Assembly (NCBI RefSeq): GCF_021654775.1
Contig: NZ_AP025343.1
Coordinates: forward strand, 2,323,501-2,387,500
Source: Paenibacillus azoreducens
Lineage (GTDB): Bacteria > Bacillota > Bacilli > Paenibacillales > Paenibacillaceae
Length of the DNA: 64,000 bases
Direction of reading: 5' to 3'
Of this stretch, positions 17,458 through 26,823 are shown one piece after another (the stretch's first letter is position 1; each line of letters begins with the position of its first letter). A program made the translations under genes and the position numbers. The notes beneath the pieces are model-generated. The model saw only the letters and a list, made by a program, of their open reading frames with translations. It had not been told where the DNA came from and ran no database searches.

Positions 17458-18650
17458 AAATACCTACGCTTTCCGGCATACGCGGCTGCGTTCAGATTTC
17501 GGTCAGGGGAGAGAGCATCAATCATTTGGTTAATGCTTTGGCGGAGTCGGGCATTCCCGTATGGGATATCCGGCCAACCAGCGAACATACCGCAGACATG
17601 AAGCTGCTCTTAAAGGATTTTCATGCGCTGCGCCCCTTATTAAAGCGGACAGGCTGCCGGCTGCATGTCACCCGCCGGATCGGGGTGCCCTTTTTAATGG
17701 TCCGGCTTTATAAGCGCAAATTTTTCGCGATCGGCATCATGTTGTTTTTTGTGCTGCTTTTCTTGCTCTCTTCCCTGGTCTGGAACGTTAATGTTACTGG
17801 AAATGAGAAACTGGCAACCGAAGATATTTTGAAGGCGGCCAAAGAAGAGGGCATCCGGCCTTATCAATGGATTTTTCGTTTGAAGGATGCGGACAAGCTG
17901 TCGCGTGCGCTAAGCCTAAAGCTGCCTGAAGCCTCCTGGATCGGTGTGGAGAGGAAGGGCACGACGATCACGATCCAGGTCGTGGAGGCGGAAAGGCCGG
18001 ATAAGGATCCGCTGGTTAGTCCGCGCCACTTGGTCAGCAGTTCGGATGCGGTTGTAACGAGCATTTATGCGGAGCAGGGCCGGCCGCTGGTTCAAAAGAA
18101 CACGCGCGTCAAAAAGGGACAGGTGCTTATATCGGGAGTAATGGGCGACGGTGAAGCCAACTCGCAGCACGTCGTGGCCAAAGGGGAAGTCAAGGGCCTC
18201 GTTTGGCATGAATATCAATTGCAGGTGCCGCTTGTTCAAAAGCGGAAAGTATATACGGGAGACAGAAAAGATAAAAGCTATCTCGTGCTTGGAAATCGGG
18301 CGATTCAGCTGTGGGGATACGGCAAAGAGCCGTTTGAAACGTCGGAGACGCTGACTGAGCTCGATCCGCTAACCTGGCGCTCTTTCAAGCTGCCGGTAGG
18401 TTGGATGACGGAAAAAGTGATGGAAGTAACCGAACAACAGGAGACGCTGCAGCCCGAGGAAGCCAAAAAACTTGGAATTCAGGGAGCTATTCGCGATATT
18501 TTGGCGAAATATGGGACAGATTCGCAGATCATCAGCCAAAAAATTTTGCATGAGAAGAAAGAGAATGGTAAAGTTTATATGAAAGTACTTTTTGAGGTGG
18601 AAGAGAGCATTGCCAAAGAACTTCCCATAGTTCACAGTCAAGGAGAATGA
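17454..18650 (+). CDS. yqfD: Sporulation protein YqfD
   Basis: 398 residues; starts inside the last codons of yqfC. An N-terminal domain of about 85 residues is followed by a membrane segment (FAIGIMLFFVLLFLLSSLVW, about 92-112). A long extracytoplasmic part contains a POTRA-like stretch (NVTGNEKLATEDILKAA). YqfD is a conserved SigE-dependent sporulation membrane protein. Its position before phoH is standard. Length and layout are normal. Confidence 0.92.
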   Translation: MKIPTLSGIRGCVQISVRGESINHLVNALAESGIPVWDIRPTSEHTADMKLLLKDFHALRPLLKRTGCRLHVTRRIGVPFLMVRLYKRKFFAIGIMLFFVLLFLLSSLVWNVNVTGNEKLATEDILKAAKEEGIRPYQWIFRLKDADKLSRALSLKLPEASWIGVERKGTTITIQVVEAERPDKDPLVSPRHLVSSSDAVVTSIYAEQGRPLVQKNTRVKKGQVLISGVMGDGEANSQHVVAKGEVKGLVWHEYQLQVPLVQKRKVYTGDRKDKSYLVLGNRAIQLWGYGKEPFETSETLTELDPLTWRSFKLPVGWMTEKVMEVTEQQETLQPEEAKKLGIQGAIRDILAKYGTDSQIISQKILHEKKENGKVYMKVLFEVEESIAKELPIVHSQGE

Positions 18651-18656
18651 GGCTAT

Positions 18657-19628
18657 TTGTCAGAAAAAAACCACAGCTCGAAAATATCATTGCATAGTGC
18701 AGGTGAAGGACTGTCCATTTTTGGACCTCAGGATACTTTTCTTAAAATGATTGAAGAACAGATCCCGGCCCAAATCGATTCACGGGAAGCGGAAATTACG
18801 ATCCGCGGCGAAATGCATAACGTTCAGGTTGCCGAGCATCTGTTTGAAGTCCTCCTGGAGCTCGTCCGGAACGGTCATATTCTTTCGGAACGGGACGTCG
18901 CCTATGCAATCGATCTAGCCAAGGATTTCCGTGCGGACCAGCTGCTGGACCTGTTTAAGGGAGAGATTACGACAACCTTCCGGGGCAAGCCGATCCGCGT
19001 CAAAACCATCGGACAAAAGCATTATGTAACGACCATCCGCAAGCGCGACATCGTGTTTGGCATCGGCCCTGCCGGCACGGGCAAAACTTATTTGGCCGTT
19101 GTATTGGCCGTTGCGGCTTTGAAGGAAGGGGCCGTAAAGCGTATTGTACTTACACGCCCGGCCGTGGAGGCCGGAGAAAATCTCGGCTTTTTGCCGGGGG
19201 ATTTGCAAGAGAAGGTAGACCCGTACCTGCGTCCGCTTTACGATGCCCTTTATGATGTGATGGGGCCGGAGCAAACGGCGAAAGCGCTGGAAAGAGGACT
19301 CATAGAAATCGCGCCGCTGGCGTATATGCGCGGACGTACGTTGGATGATTCCTTTATCATTTTGGATGAAGCCCAGAATACGACGCCAGAACAAATGAAA
19401 ATGTTTTTAACACGCTTGGGTTTCGGTTCGAAAATGGTCATTACCGGCGATGTGACGCAAATCGATTTGCCTAGAGGCAAAAAGTCGGGATTGATCGAGG
19501 CTAAAAATATCCTCAACGGGATTGAGGAAATCGGCTTCGTTTATTTTGCGGAAGAAGATGTCGTCCGACACTCTCTTGTTCAGAAAATCATTACTGCTTA
19601 CAACCAAGCTGCAGAAAATCAAGATTAG
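18657..19628 (+). CDS. phoH: PhoH-like ATPase (YbeZ type)
   Basis: 323 residues; TTG start at 18657 behind AAGGAG. Walker A GPAGTGKTYLA is near residue 138 and Walker B FIILDEAQNTTPEQ near residue 236. Next to pgpH and ybeY this is the YbeZ-type PhoH, thought to work with YbeY in rRNA and ribosome maturation. A second PhoH protein with a PIN domain is encoded at 51680. The two belong to different subfamilies. Confidence 0.94.
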   Translation: MSEKNHSSKISLHSAGEGLSIFGPQDTFLKMIEEQIPAQIDSREAEITIRGEMHNVQVAEHLFEVLLELVRNGHILSERDVAYAIDLAKDFRADQLLDLFKGEITTTFRGKPIRVKTIGQKHYVTTIRKRDIVFGIGPAGTGKTYLAVVLAVAALKEGAVKRIVLTRPAVEAGENLGFLPGDLQEKVDPYLRPLYDALYDVMGPEQTAKALERGLIEIAPLAYMRGRTLDDSFIILDEAQNTTPEQMKMFLTRLGFGSKMVITGDVTQIDLPRGKKSGLIEAKNILNGIEEIGFVYFAEEDVVRHSLVQKIITAYNQAAENQD

Positions 19629-19642
19629 AGGGGATTATCTTT

Positions 19643-21901
19643 ATGACTTCGAAAGAAATGTCATCAGGCAAATCTTTCTCAATTAAAAATGTGGGCTGGA
19701 AACATAGCGCAGGAACACGCTATGTTCTCTTTTTATGTCTGGCCGTGCTGTTTTATGTCAGCCTCGCACCCAAGCTGTTGCCTGAACGGTATAACATACA
19801 GGTAGGGACGCGCAGCGAGAAGGAAATCAGGGCGCCGATGCAAATCCCGAATAACAAGGCGACGCTGAAAGCCCAGGAACAGGAGGCGGAACGCGTACAG
19901 CCGATCTATACGATCATGTCGGTGCCCAATGAAAATCTGGTCGTCTCCATTTTGGACCGGATCGACCGTTTGAACCAGGATGACCAGGTTTCGCGCGAAG
20001 ATAAAATTTCCATCTACCGCTTGGAAATTCCGCAGCGGTCCAAGGACTTTATTCAAAACTTTGTTAACGCCAACCGCGGATCGGGCAACTATCCGGATAA
20101 ATTGCTGGATGAAATGCTCAAGATAACCAGCCAGCAAACTTATAAAATACCAGAGGAAACCTTCATCAAAATTCCTAGGCTGACCTCAGATGATATTGCC
20201 GGGATGAAGCCTGTCGCGCGAGAAATCGTTTCCCGTCTAACGAATGACCAGATCGTTGAAGCGCAGGCTGCGCGCGCCAAGGTCGCCGAACTGGTCAGCG
20301 CCAGCTCGCTGAACCAGCGCACGGCGCGCGAAGTCGTGCAGGAATTGTCCAAGCTTGCGATAACCGCCAACAAGTTCTACGACGAGGAAGCGACCAAAGA
20401 AGCGAAGGTTCAGGCACGCGAAAACACGCAGACCGTTTATATCAAGCAGGGAGATTTGCTTGTTGCAAAAGGTCAACTGATTACTGAAGATCTTTACAAT
20501 TTGCTGGATGACAACGGCCTGCTCAAAAACGAGGTTAATTACTGGCCTCAGCTTGGGCTGCTGATGTTATCGCTGCTGCTGGCGCTCGGACTGCTGCTGT
20601 TTATCCGCCAGTCGGAGCCCGGTAAATTCCGCTACAATAACTCACAGCTGCTGATGCTGGTGCTTATTTTTATCATTACGATAACATCCATGCATCTGGC
20701 GGGAATTTTGCAGAGCAATGAAAGACCGTATATCGGTTACGTAGCGCCCGTTGCTATCGGCGCAACGCTTGTAAGCCTGCTGCTGGACATGATGCTTGCC
20801 TATTTCTGCGCTATTTTGTTCAGTATTTTGGCGAGCGTGATCCTGAATGTGCATCAGGGGCAAATGTTCGACTTTACTTTCGGCTTTTTCGCGCTGGTCG
20901 TTTCCATTGTGGCCATTTTTACGATTCACCGGGCAAGTCAGCGCTCCACCCTGCTCAAGGGCGGAATTATGGTTTGCTTGTTTGGATCATTGTCGGTGCT
21001 TATCATAGCGTTGATCAGCAGCGGCCAATGGAATCAGGTGCATACGCTGTATTCGATTTGCTTCGCTTTTGCAGGCGGTCTGCTGACTGCGATTTTGGCA
21101 ATCGGGCTAATGCCGTTTTTCGAGGTCACTTTCGGTATATTGTCAGCACTCAAGCTGGTTGAGCTCTCTAATCCGAATCACCCGCTGCTGCGAAAATTGC
21201 TTACGGAGACGCCGGGCACGTATCACCACAGCGTCATGGTAGGGAATCTTTCCGAGGCTGCCGCGGAAGCGATTGGAGCCGACGGCTTGCTGTGCCGGGT
21301 CGGATCCTATTACCATGATATCGGCAAAACGAAGCGGCCAAGCTATTTTATCGAAAATCAAAATAATATGGAAAACCCGCATGATTCCTTGGATCCGAAA
21401 ATGAGCAAATCGATTATTGTCGCGCATGCGCGGGACGGTGTGGAAATGCTCAAGGAATACAAGATCCCGAAGCCGATCCGGGATATCGCAGAGCAGCATC
21501 ACGGGACCACGTTCCTCCAATTTTTCTACCATAAAGCGCTGCGCCTGGCGGAAGAACAGGGCAAGGAACCCGATTTTACCGAAGAGGATTTCCGCTATCC
21601 GGGACCGAAAGCCCAGTCCAAGGAATCCGCGGTTATCGGAATCGCCGACAGCGTGGAAGCGGCCGTGCGTTCCCTGCGCAATCCAACCGTGGAGCAGGTT
21701 GAGTCCATGATTGAAAAAATCATCAAAAGCCGTTTGGATGACCATCAGTTCAATGAATGCGACCTGACGATGAAGGAATTGGACATTGTCGCCAAGACGC
21801 TGAAGGAAAGCGTAATGGGAATATTCCATTCGAGAATAGAGTACCCGGAAGAGATTAAAAAGAACAAAACGAACGAGGATGCAAAAAGGAGCGGAAAGTA
21901 A
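19643..21901 (+). CDS. pgpH: c-di-AMP phosphodiesterase PgpH (7TM-HD)
   Basis: 752 residues. One membrane segment near residues 30-48 is followed by an extracytoplasmic domain and a cluster of about seven membrane segments (about 295-500). The cytoplasmic HD domain has HHSVMVGNLSEAAA and YYHDIGKTKRP near residue 556. This is the architecture of PgpH, which degrades the second messenger c-di-AMP to pApA. It was formerly called yqfF. It abuts ybeY with no gap. Confidence 0.95.
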   Translation: MTSKEMSSGKSFSIKNVGWKHSAGTRYVLFLCLAVLFYVSLAPKLLPERYNIQVGTRSEKEIRAPMQIPNNKATLKAQEQEAERVQPIYTIMSVPNENLVVSILDRIDRLNQDDQVSREDKISIYRLEIPQRSKDFIQNFVNANRGSGNYPDKLLDEMLKITSQQTYKIPEETFIKIPRLTSDDIAGMKPVAREIVSRLTNDQIVEAQAARAKVAELVSASSLNQRTAREVVQELSKLAITANKFYDEEATKEAKVQARENTQTVYIKQGDLLVAKGQLITEDLYNLLDDNGLLKNEVNYWPQLGLLMLSLLLALGLLLFIRQSEPGKFRYNNSQLLMLVLIFIITITSMHLAGILQSNERPYIGYVAPVAIGATLVSLLLDMMLAYFCAILFSILASVILNVHQGQMFDFTFGFFALVVSIVAIFTIHRASQRSTLLKGGIMVCLFGSLSVLIIALISSGQWNQVHTLYSICFAFAGGLLTAILAIGLMPFFEVTFGILSALKLVELSNPNHPLLRKLLTETPGTYHHSVMVGNLSEAAAEAIGADGLLCRVGSYYHDIGKTKRPSYFIENQNNMENPHDSLDPKMSKSIIVAHARDGVEMLKEYKIPKPIRDIAEQHHGTTFLQFFYHKALRLAEEQGKEPDFTEEDFRYPGPKAQSKESAVIGIADSVEAAVRSLRNPTVEQVESMIEKIIKSRLDDHQFNECDLTMKELDIVAKTLKESVMGIFHSRIEYPEEIKKNKTNEDAKRSGK

Positions 21902-22399
21902 ATGGGACTGCAGCTGGCATGGAATAATGAGCAGCAGGAGCTTCCAATCAGCGATGAGCTGATCGGAACGCTCGAGAAGCTGCTGGAGAAAGCTGGACAA
22001 GCCGAGGGCGTAGAGGACGGCGAGGTGGCGCTGACCTTTGTCGATGATAAACAAATTCATGAACTGAATAAGGAATACCGCGGCATCGACCGTCCGACCG
22101 ACGTATTGTCCTTCGCCATGAACGAATTCACCGATGAAGAACTCGATATCGTTTATGATGTGGAGGAAGACGGTGAGCTGGCCGATCTGCCTGAAATGCT
22201 CGGAGATATTATTATTTCAGTGAATCGCGCAAAGGCGCAAAGCGAAGAATATGGGCATTCCCTTGAGCGGGAAATCGGCTTTTTATTTGTTCACGGTTTC
22301 CTGCATTTGCTGGGATATGATCATCAGGACAAAGAAAGCGAAGCCGAAATGATGGGCAAACAGGAAGCCGTTCTGGCGGAAGTGGGGCTTACGCGCTAA
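21902..22399 (+). CDS. ybeY: Endoribonuclease YbeY
   Basis: 165 residues. The zinc-binding HGFLHLLGYDHQ motif near residue 137 identifies YbeY, which matures 16S rRNA and checks 70S quality. RPTDVLSFAMNE near residue 66 is the other family signature. The ATG directly follows the pgpH stop; the RBS AAGGAG lies inside pgpH. The stop overlaps dgkA as TAATG. Confidence 0.96.
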   Translation: MGLQLAWNNEQQELPISDELIGTLEKLLEKAGQAEGVEDGEVALTFVDDKQIHELNKEYRGIDRPTDVLSFAMNEFTDEELDIVYDVEEDGELADLPEMLGDIIISVNRAKAQSEEYGHSLEREIGFLFVHGFLHLLGYDHQDKESEAEMMGKQEAVLAEVGLTR

Positions 22400-22773
22400 T
22401 GCGGAGCGGGTCTCTCCTGGCCTCGTTCGGTTATGCGCTGCAGGGCATAAAGTACGCGCTGCGTACGCAGCGCAATATGAAGATTCATGCGGCCGCGGCG
22501 GTCGTCGTAGTTGCGGCGGCGTTGTGGCTGCATTTGTCCTGGCTGAGGTGGATCGTCCTACTGCTTGCCATCACGCTTGTGATTGCTTTGGAACTGCTGA
22601 ACACCGCGCTTGAAGCGGTTGTAGATCTGGCTTCTCCCGAGCTTCATCCTCTAGCCAAAGCAGCTAAAGATACGGCTGCCGGCGCTGTGCTTCTGGCGGC
22701 TGTTTTTGCCGTTTTGGCAGGGATCATCGTCTTTTACCGTCCAGTGATGGATTTGCTTGGATGGAGCGGTTAG
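22399..22773 (+). CDS. dgkA: Undecaprenol kinase / diacylglycerol kinase DgkA
   Basis: 124 residues, three membrane segments, with the family motif ELLNTALEAVVDL near residue 63. Gram-positive members phosphorylate undecaprenol rather than diacylglycerol, so this probably recycles the lipid carrier for wall synthesis. The start overlaps the ybeY stop. It is linked to cdd 37 nt downstream. Confidence 0.94.
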   Translation: MRSGSLLASFGYALQGIKYALRTQRNMKIHAAAAVVVVAAALWLHLSWLRWIVLLLAITLVIALELLNTALEAVVDLASPELHPLAKAAKDTAAGAVLLAAVFAVLAGIIVFYRPVMDLLGWSG

Positions 22774-22810
22774 TATACTATGAGTTTACGCAAAATTTAA
22801 GGAGGCAATA

Positions 22811-23230
22811 ATGATGGATTCTGCTCTTTTGCTGCAAGAAGCGATCAAAGCACGGATGAATGCCTACACGCCGTATTCCGCTTTTGGGGTAGGCGCTGCA
22901 CTGCTGGATCAGAATGGACATGTTCACCATGGCTGCAATGTGGAAAACGCTGCTTACGGTCCTTCCAACTGTGCGGAACGGACCGCATTGTTCCGGGCTA
23001 TCGCCGACGGCCATAAAGCCGGAAGCTTTAAGGCAATAGCCGTGGTAGGCGATACGGACGGCCCGATTACGCCTTGCGGCGTATGCCGCCAGGTGCTGGC
23101 CGAGTTATGCGACCCCGATATGAAAGTTATCATGGGGAACCTGAAGGGCGATATGAAGGAAACAACAGTACGTGAGCTGCTCCCTGGCGCTTTTGGTCCA
23201 GCCGATCTGAAAAGCGCCAAAAAATCTTAA
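22811..23230 (+). CDS. cdd: Cytidine deaminase
   Basis: 139 residues; ATG 22811 behind AAGGAGG. Zinc-site motifs NCAERTALF (catalytic Glu) and PCGVCRQVL are intact. CNVENAAYG provides substrate contacts. It converts cytidine and deoxycytidine to uridine forms in pyrimidine salvage. The TAA stop at 23228-23230 is directly followed by repeat B2 with no gap. Confidence 0.97.
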   Translation: MMDSALLLQEAIKARMNAYTPYSAFGVGAALLDQNGHVHHGCNVENAAYGPSNCAERTALFRAIADGHKAGSFKAIAVVGDTDGPITPCGVCRQVLAELCDPDMKVIMGNLKGDMKETTVRELLPGAFGPADLKSAKKS

Positions 23231-23411
23231 AGTGCGTGTTCAAAAAGGCCGGTTTTCAGCACCGAGAAGGTTGGATAAAGCTAGGGACGAAAGGAGCGGA
23301 GCGTACGTTTGGGTACGTGAGCACCGGAAGGCCCGGCTGAATTCAAGATTCGAAGTCGAGTTTCTTCCCGATTCACTTCGTGATCAAAAGCGGACTTTTT
23401 GAACAACCTCT
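23231..23411 (+). repeat. Repeat family B, short copy (B2)
   Basis: 181 bp from AGTGCGTGTTCAAAAAGGCC to CGGACTTTTTGAACAACCTC. The ends pair as an inverted repeat of about 25 bp with some mismatches. Inside is a conserved hairpin CGTAC-GTTTGG-GTACG. Family C is absent: CACTTCGTG runs straight into ATCAAAAG. It begins at the base after the cdd stop codon and, with about 150 bp of unremarkable leader, fills the gap before era. Confidence 0.85.
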
Positions 23412-23561
23412 AAAGTGTATCGATACCAAATAGAGCATGGTACTTTCTGGGGCCCGTCTCCGGCGCTGGCAATTGCAGTTAATGCCTGGCGCAGGATTCA
23501 GGGCCCCGGGCAGTCTTTTTCGAGAAACGGGAAGGAATACTTAAGGAGGTTGCAAAGAACT

Positions 23562-24464
23562 ATGGCGAAAGCGTCATACAAATCCGGCTTTGTGGCAATC
23601 GTCGGCCGGCCTAATGTAGGCAAATCGACACTCATGAATCAGGTCATTGGGCAGAAGATTGCCATCATGTCCGATAAGCCGCAGACGACGCGCAATAAAA
23701 TTCACGGCGTTTATACAACCGATGAGGCGCAAATCGTATTTCTGGATACGCCGGGGATTCACAAGAGACAATCGAAACTTGGGGATTACATGAACCAAAC
23801 CGCGCTCAATACGCTGAAAGAAGTAGAGGCGGTTTTGTTCCTGACTGACGTATCCGAAGGTTTTGGCGGCGGGGACCGCTTTATTATCGATCAGTTAAAA
23901 AGCGTAAAGACGCCGGTCATTCTCGTGTTAAATAAAATCGACAAAATCGAGCCTGATGCGCTGCTGCCGATCATTGAGCAGTATAGCAAGCTGCATGAAT
24001 TTGCGGAAATCGTGCCGATCTCTGCTTTGAATGGCAATAATGTGGAGCGGCTGTTGGAGCAGGTGGCGAAATACTTGCCAGAAGGACCGCAATATTATCC
24101 GGCGGATCAAATTACGGATCACCCGGAACAATTTGTTTGCGCCGAACTGATCCGCGAAAAGATCCTTCACCTGACCCGGGAGGAAGTGCCCCATTCGATC
24201 GCGGTAACGATTGAGGACATGCGCGTGCAGGACAATGGGGTTGTTTACATTTCCGCGGTTATTTTCGTGGAGCGCGATTCGCAAAAAGGGATTATTATCG
24301 GCAAACAAGGCGCCCTTCTGAAAGAAGTCGGGAAGCAGGCCCGGCAGGATATTCAAAATCTGCTGGGGTCGAAGATATTCCTGGAGTTATGGGTAAAAGT
24401 TAAAAAAGACTGGCGCAACCAAGAGCGCGTGCTTCGCGACCTCGGGTTCCACCGCGACGCATAA
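23562..24464 (+). CDS. era: GTPase Era
   Basis: 300 residues; ATG 23562 after AAGGAGGT, giving [23 protein letters not shown]. Upstream in-frame starts lie in unrelated leader sequence. G1 [10 protein letters not shown]3 DTPGIH and G4 NKID are intact. The C-terminal KH domain has [15 protein letters not shown] near residue 247. Era binds the 3' end of 16S rRNA and guides 30S assembly. Confidence 0.97.
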   Translation: MAKASYKSGFVAIVGRPNVGKSTLMNQVIGQKIAIMSDKPQTTRNKIHGVYTTDEAQIVFLDTPGIHKRQSKLGDYMNQTALNTLKEVEAVLFLTDVSEGFGGGDRFIIDQLKSVKTPVILVLNKIDKIEPDALLPIIEQYSKLHEFAEIVPISALNGNNVERLLEQVAKYLPEGPQYYPADQITDHPEQFVCAELIREKILHLTREEVPHSIAVTIEDMRVQDNGVVYISAVIFVERDSQKGIIIGKQGALLKEVGKQARQDIQNLLGSKIFLELWVKVKKDWRNQERVLRDLGFHRDA

Positions 24465-24580
24465 TCGTATTATGCCGTATTCCTCCGAATGGCAGGATTT
24501 GCTTCACATAGTTCCGGTGATTCCGCCACATCCTATTTTTGAAGATGCAGACGTCATTTCCAAAGAAAGGATGAATACGA

Positions 24581-24736
24581 ATGCGAGATTTTTCGTGGAA
24601 GTATTTTGCGATGACTGGAGATGTGGATGCTTATTTGCTCTACCGGGATTACGGGAGCATGGTTGTGAACGACGCGGCTGCTGGGCCGGAAATGGCTGCA
24701 GCGGAAGAGACGGGGAATGATGAAGAAGACGAATAA
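24581..24736 (+). CDS. yqzL: YqzL-family small protein
   Basis: 51 residues encoded between era and recO, starting MRDFSWKYFAMTGDVDAYLLY. The pattern (aromatic WKYF, TGD-DAYLLY) and the position between era and recO match YqzL, a short family of unknown function in Bacillales. The acidic, alanine-rich tail is longer than I expect for the family. The ATG at 24581 follows AAAGAAAGG by about 10 nt. Confidence 0.85.
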   Translation: MRDFSWKYFAMTGDVDAYLLYRDYGSMVVNDAAAGPEMAAAEETGNDEEDE

Positions 24737-24772
24737 TCTGTGGCTGCTCCAGGAATGGCTGGGGGAAGAGGC

Positions 24773-25531
24773 ATGCTATACAGGGTGGAAGGGATCGTCA
24801 TCCGCAGCATGGACTACGGCGAAGGGAACAAGATCATTACGATTTGCACCGAGAACACGGGCAAAATAGGTGTTTTGGTCCGCGGAGCAAAAAAAGTTAA
24901 AAGCCGTCATGCTGCATTAACGCAGCTGTTTACAGAAGCTGAATTTGTGTTTTTTAGAAATGGTACGGGTCTTGGGACGCTGAATTCCGGCGAAATCATC
25001 AGCCCGCACCATATCATCCGCCAAGATTTGATCCAAGCGGCTTATGCATCTTATGCCTGTGAGCTGCTGGATCGGGTGCTGCAGGATGAGGAGACGGGAA
25101 GCTTTTGGTACCAGCAGCTTAAGGCTTGCTTGAATGCGCTGGAGGATGGCAAAGATCCCGGAATCATCATCAATCTGTACGAAATGAAGATACTTCAGGC
25201 TGCAGGATACGGACCAGAGCTCCTATCCTGCATTTCTTGCGGCAAAGACTTGTCAGGGGACGACAGCTCCGCGGTAAGCCCGAGGCTTGGCGGCGTGCTT
25301 TGCCGCTCTTGCAGGCATCTGGATCCACCGGCGCTGAAGCTTTCCGCCAAAAGCCTGAAGCTGCTGCGGTTGTTTGCGCGGCTTGACCTGAGAAGACTCG
25401 GCCACATCGATGTAAAAGAGGATACCAAAGCCGAACTGAAGACCGTCATGCGTGCCTTTATGGATATGCAGCTTGGACTTCATCTGAAATCGCAAAGTTT
25501 TCTGGATCAGATGGACAAGTACGGTCTTTAA
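24773..25531 (+). CDS. recO: DNA repair protein RecO
   Basis: 252 residues, close to the usual 255. ATG 24773 after GGGGGAAGAG gives MLYRVEGIVIRSMDYGEGNK, the OB-fold start. A CxxC pair (CISCGKD and CRSCRH, residues about 147 and 171) marks the zinc site. RecO loads RecA on SSB-coated gaps together with RecR. The earlier in-frame ATG at 24740 would overlap the end of yqzL without an RBS. Confidence 0.95.
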   Translation: MLYRVEGIVIRSMDYGEGNKIITICTENTGKIGVLVRGAKKVKSRHAALTQLFTEAEFVFFRNGTGLGTLNSGEIISPHHIIRQDLIQAAYASYACELLDRVLQDEETGSFWYQQLKACLNALEDGKDPGIIINLYEMKILQAAGYGPELLSCISCGKDLSGDDSSAVSPRLGGVLCRSCRHLDPPALKLSAKSLKLLRLFARLDLRRLGHIDVKEDTKAELKTVMRAFMDMQLGLHLKSQSFLDQMDKYGL

Positions 25532-25538
25532 AAATAAT

Positions 25539-25567
25539 TTGACTTCCCGCAGGAAATCCGATAATAT
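25539..25567 (+). promoter_or_regulatory. Probable SigA promoter of the glyQS leader
   Basis: TTGACT (25539-25544) and TAATAT (25562-25567) with a 17-nt spacer, just behind the recO stop. It is expected to start the T-box leader near 25575. Confidence 0.6.
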
Positions 25568-25589
25568 ATATTAAGTTTCTTTTAATTGT

Positions 25590-25826
25590 CTGACATGCGT
25601 TGAACGGATAAGTAGTGAATTTCTGATTTCAGAAGCGAGCCGGGGATGGTGCAAGCCCGGTGGTTCGGATTCATGAAAGGCGCCCGGGAGCATGATATGA
25701 AATCGGCTTAAAAGCGGATTGCTGATCTCCGGCAGCGGAGAAACGCAATCAAGTAGGGTGGAACCGCGGGAATGACAGCTCTCGTCCCTATGTCTGTACG
25801 ACAGGCATGGGCGGGGGCTTTTTTAA
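25590..25826 (+). promoter_or_regulatory. T-box riboswitch leader of glyQS
   Basis: The T-box core AGGGTGGAACCGCGGG lies at 25755-25770. It is followed by a terminator in which AGCTCTCGTCCC...CTG pairs with CAG...GGGCGGGGGCT before six T (25819-25824). Stem I features include GCGAGCCGGGGATGGTGCAA near 25634. A GGC glycine codon at 25679-25681 is a plausible specifier (inference). Uncharged tRNA-Gly would bind specifier and T-box and allow read-through into glyQS. Confidence 0.9.
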
Positions 25827-25830
25827 TTTC

Positions 25831-25857
25831 GGGTCCCCGCACTTTGCGGGGTTATTT
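25831..25857 (+). repeat. Repeat family A, minimal copy in the glyQ leader (A3)
   Basis: Only the arms remain: GGGTCCCCGC, ACTTT, then GCGGGGTTATTT. CCCCGC pairs with GCGGGG across five bases. It sits 7 nt behind the T-box terminator's T-run and thus inside the glyQS mRNA leader. Confidence 0.7.
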
Positions 25858-25935
25858 AACGTCCCGACAATGCCCCGCGGCAGACCGACAAGCTGTCAAA
25901 CAAAGAACGCCATAGAAGGCAAAGGAGAGGCGCAT

Positions 25936-26823
25936 ATGAATTTTCAGCAGATGATTTTGACGCTGCAGCAGTTTTGGGCGCAGCAGAACTGTATTATCGT
26001 TAACCCTTATGATACGGAAAAAGGTGCGGGAACGATGAATCCGATGACCTTTCTGCGGTCGCTTGGGCCTGAACCGTGGAAGGTTGCTTATGTTGAACCT
26101 TCCCGCCGTCCTGCGGACGGACGTTACGGCGAGAACCCGAACCGCCTGTATCAACATCATCAGTTTCAAGTCATTATCAAACCTTCCCCTGACAATATCC
26201 AGGAGCTCTACTTGGAAAGTCTGAAGGCGCTTGGCGTAGACGCCATGCATCATGACATCCGGTTTGTTGAGGACAACTGGGAGAATCCTTCGCTCGGTTG
26301 CGCCGGCCTTGGCTGGGAAGTATGGCTTGACGGGATGGAAATTACCCAATTCACTTATTTTCAGCAGGTAGGCGGAATCGAAACGCATCCGGTTGCCGTG
26401 GAAATCACTTACGGTATGGAGCGTCTTGCTTCCTATATTCAGGACAAAGAAAATGTGTTCGATCTGGAATGGGTGGACGGCATCTCGTATGGCGACGTAT
26501 TCCATCAGCCTGAATTTGAGCATTCGAAGTATACATTTGAAGTATCCGATGTCAAAATGCTTTTTACGCTTTTCAACATGTATGAGCAGGAAGCCAAGAA
26601 AGCAATGGATCAAAACCTCGTATTTCCGGCTTATGACTATGTATTGAAATGCTCCCATACTTTTAACCTTCTCGATGCCCGCGGCGCTATCAGCGTCACC
26701 GAACGGACAGGCTACATCACCCGGGTACGTAATCTCGCAAGGCAAGTCGCGGCGACTTATGTGGAGGAACGCGAGAAGCTCGGCTTCCCGCTCCTGAAGA
26801 AAGGAGGAGATCTGAATGCCTAA
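25936..26823 (+). CDS. glyQ: Glycyl-tRNA synthetase alpha subunit
   Basis: 295 residues, the standard length, from ATG 25936 after [44 protein letters not shown] and [29 protein letters not shown] segments are diagnostic for the class II alpha subunit that activates glycine. Upstream in-frame sequence to 25807 lies in the T-box terminator and is not coding. It overlaps glyS by 8 nt. Confidence 0.98.
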   Translation: MNFQQMILTLQQFWAQQNCIIVNPYDTEKGAGTMNPMTFLRSLGPEPWKVAYVEPSRRPADGRYGENPNRLYQHHQFQVIIKPSPDNIQELYLESLKALGVDAMHHDIRFVEDNWENPSLGCAGLGWEVWLDGMEITQFTYFQQVGGIETHPVAVEITYGMERLASYIQDKENVFDLEWVDGISYGDVFHQPEFEHSKYTFEVSDVKMLFTLFNMYEQEAKKAMDQNLVFPAYDYVLKCSHTFNLLDARGAISVTERTGYITRVRNLARQVAATYVEEREKLGFPLLKKGGDLNA

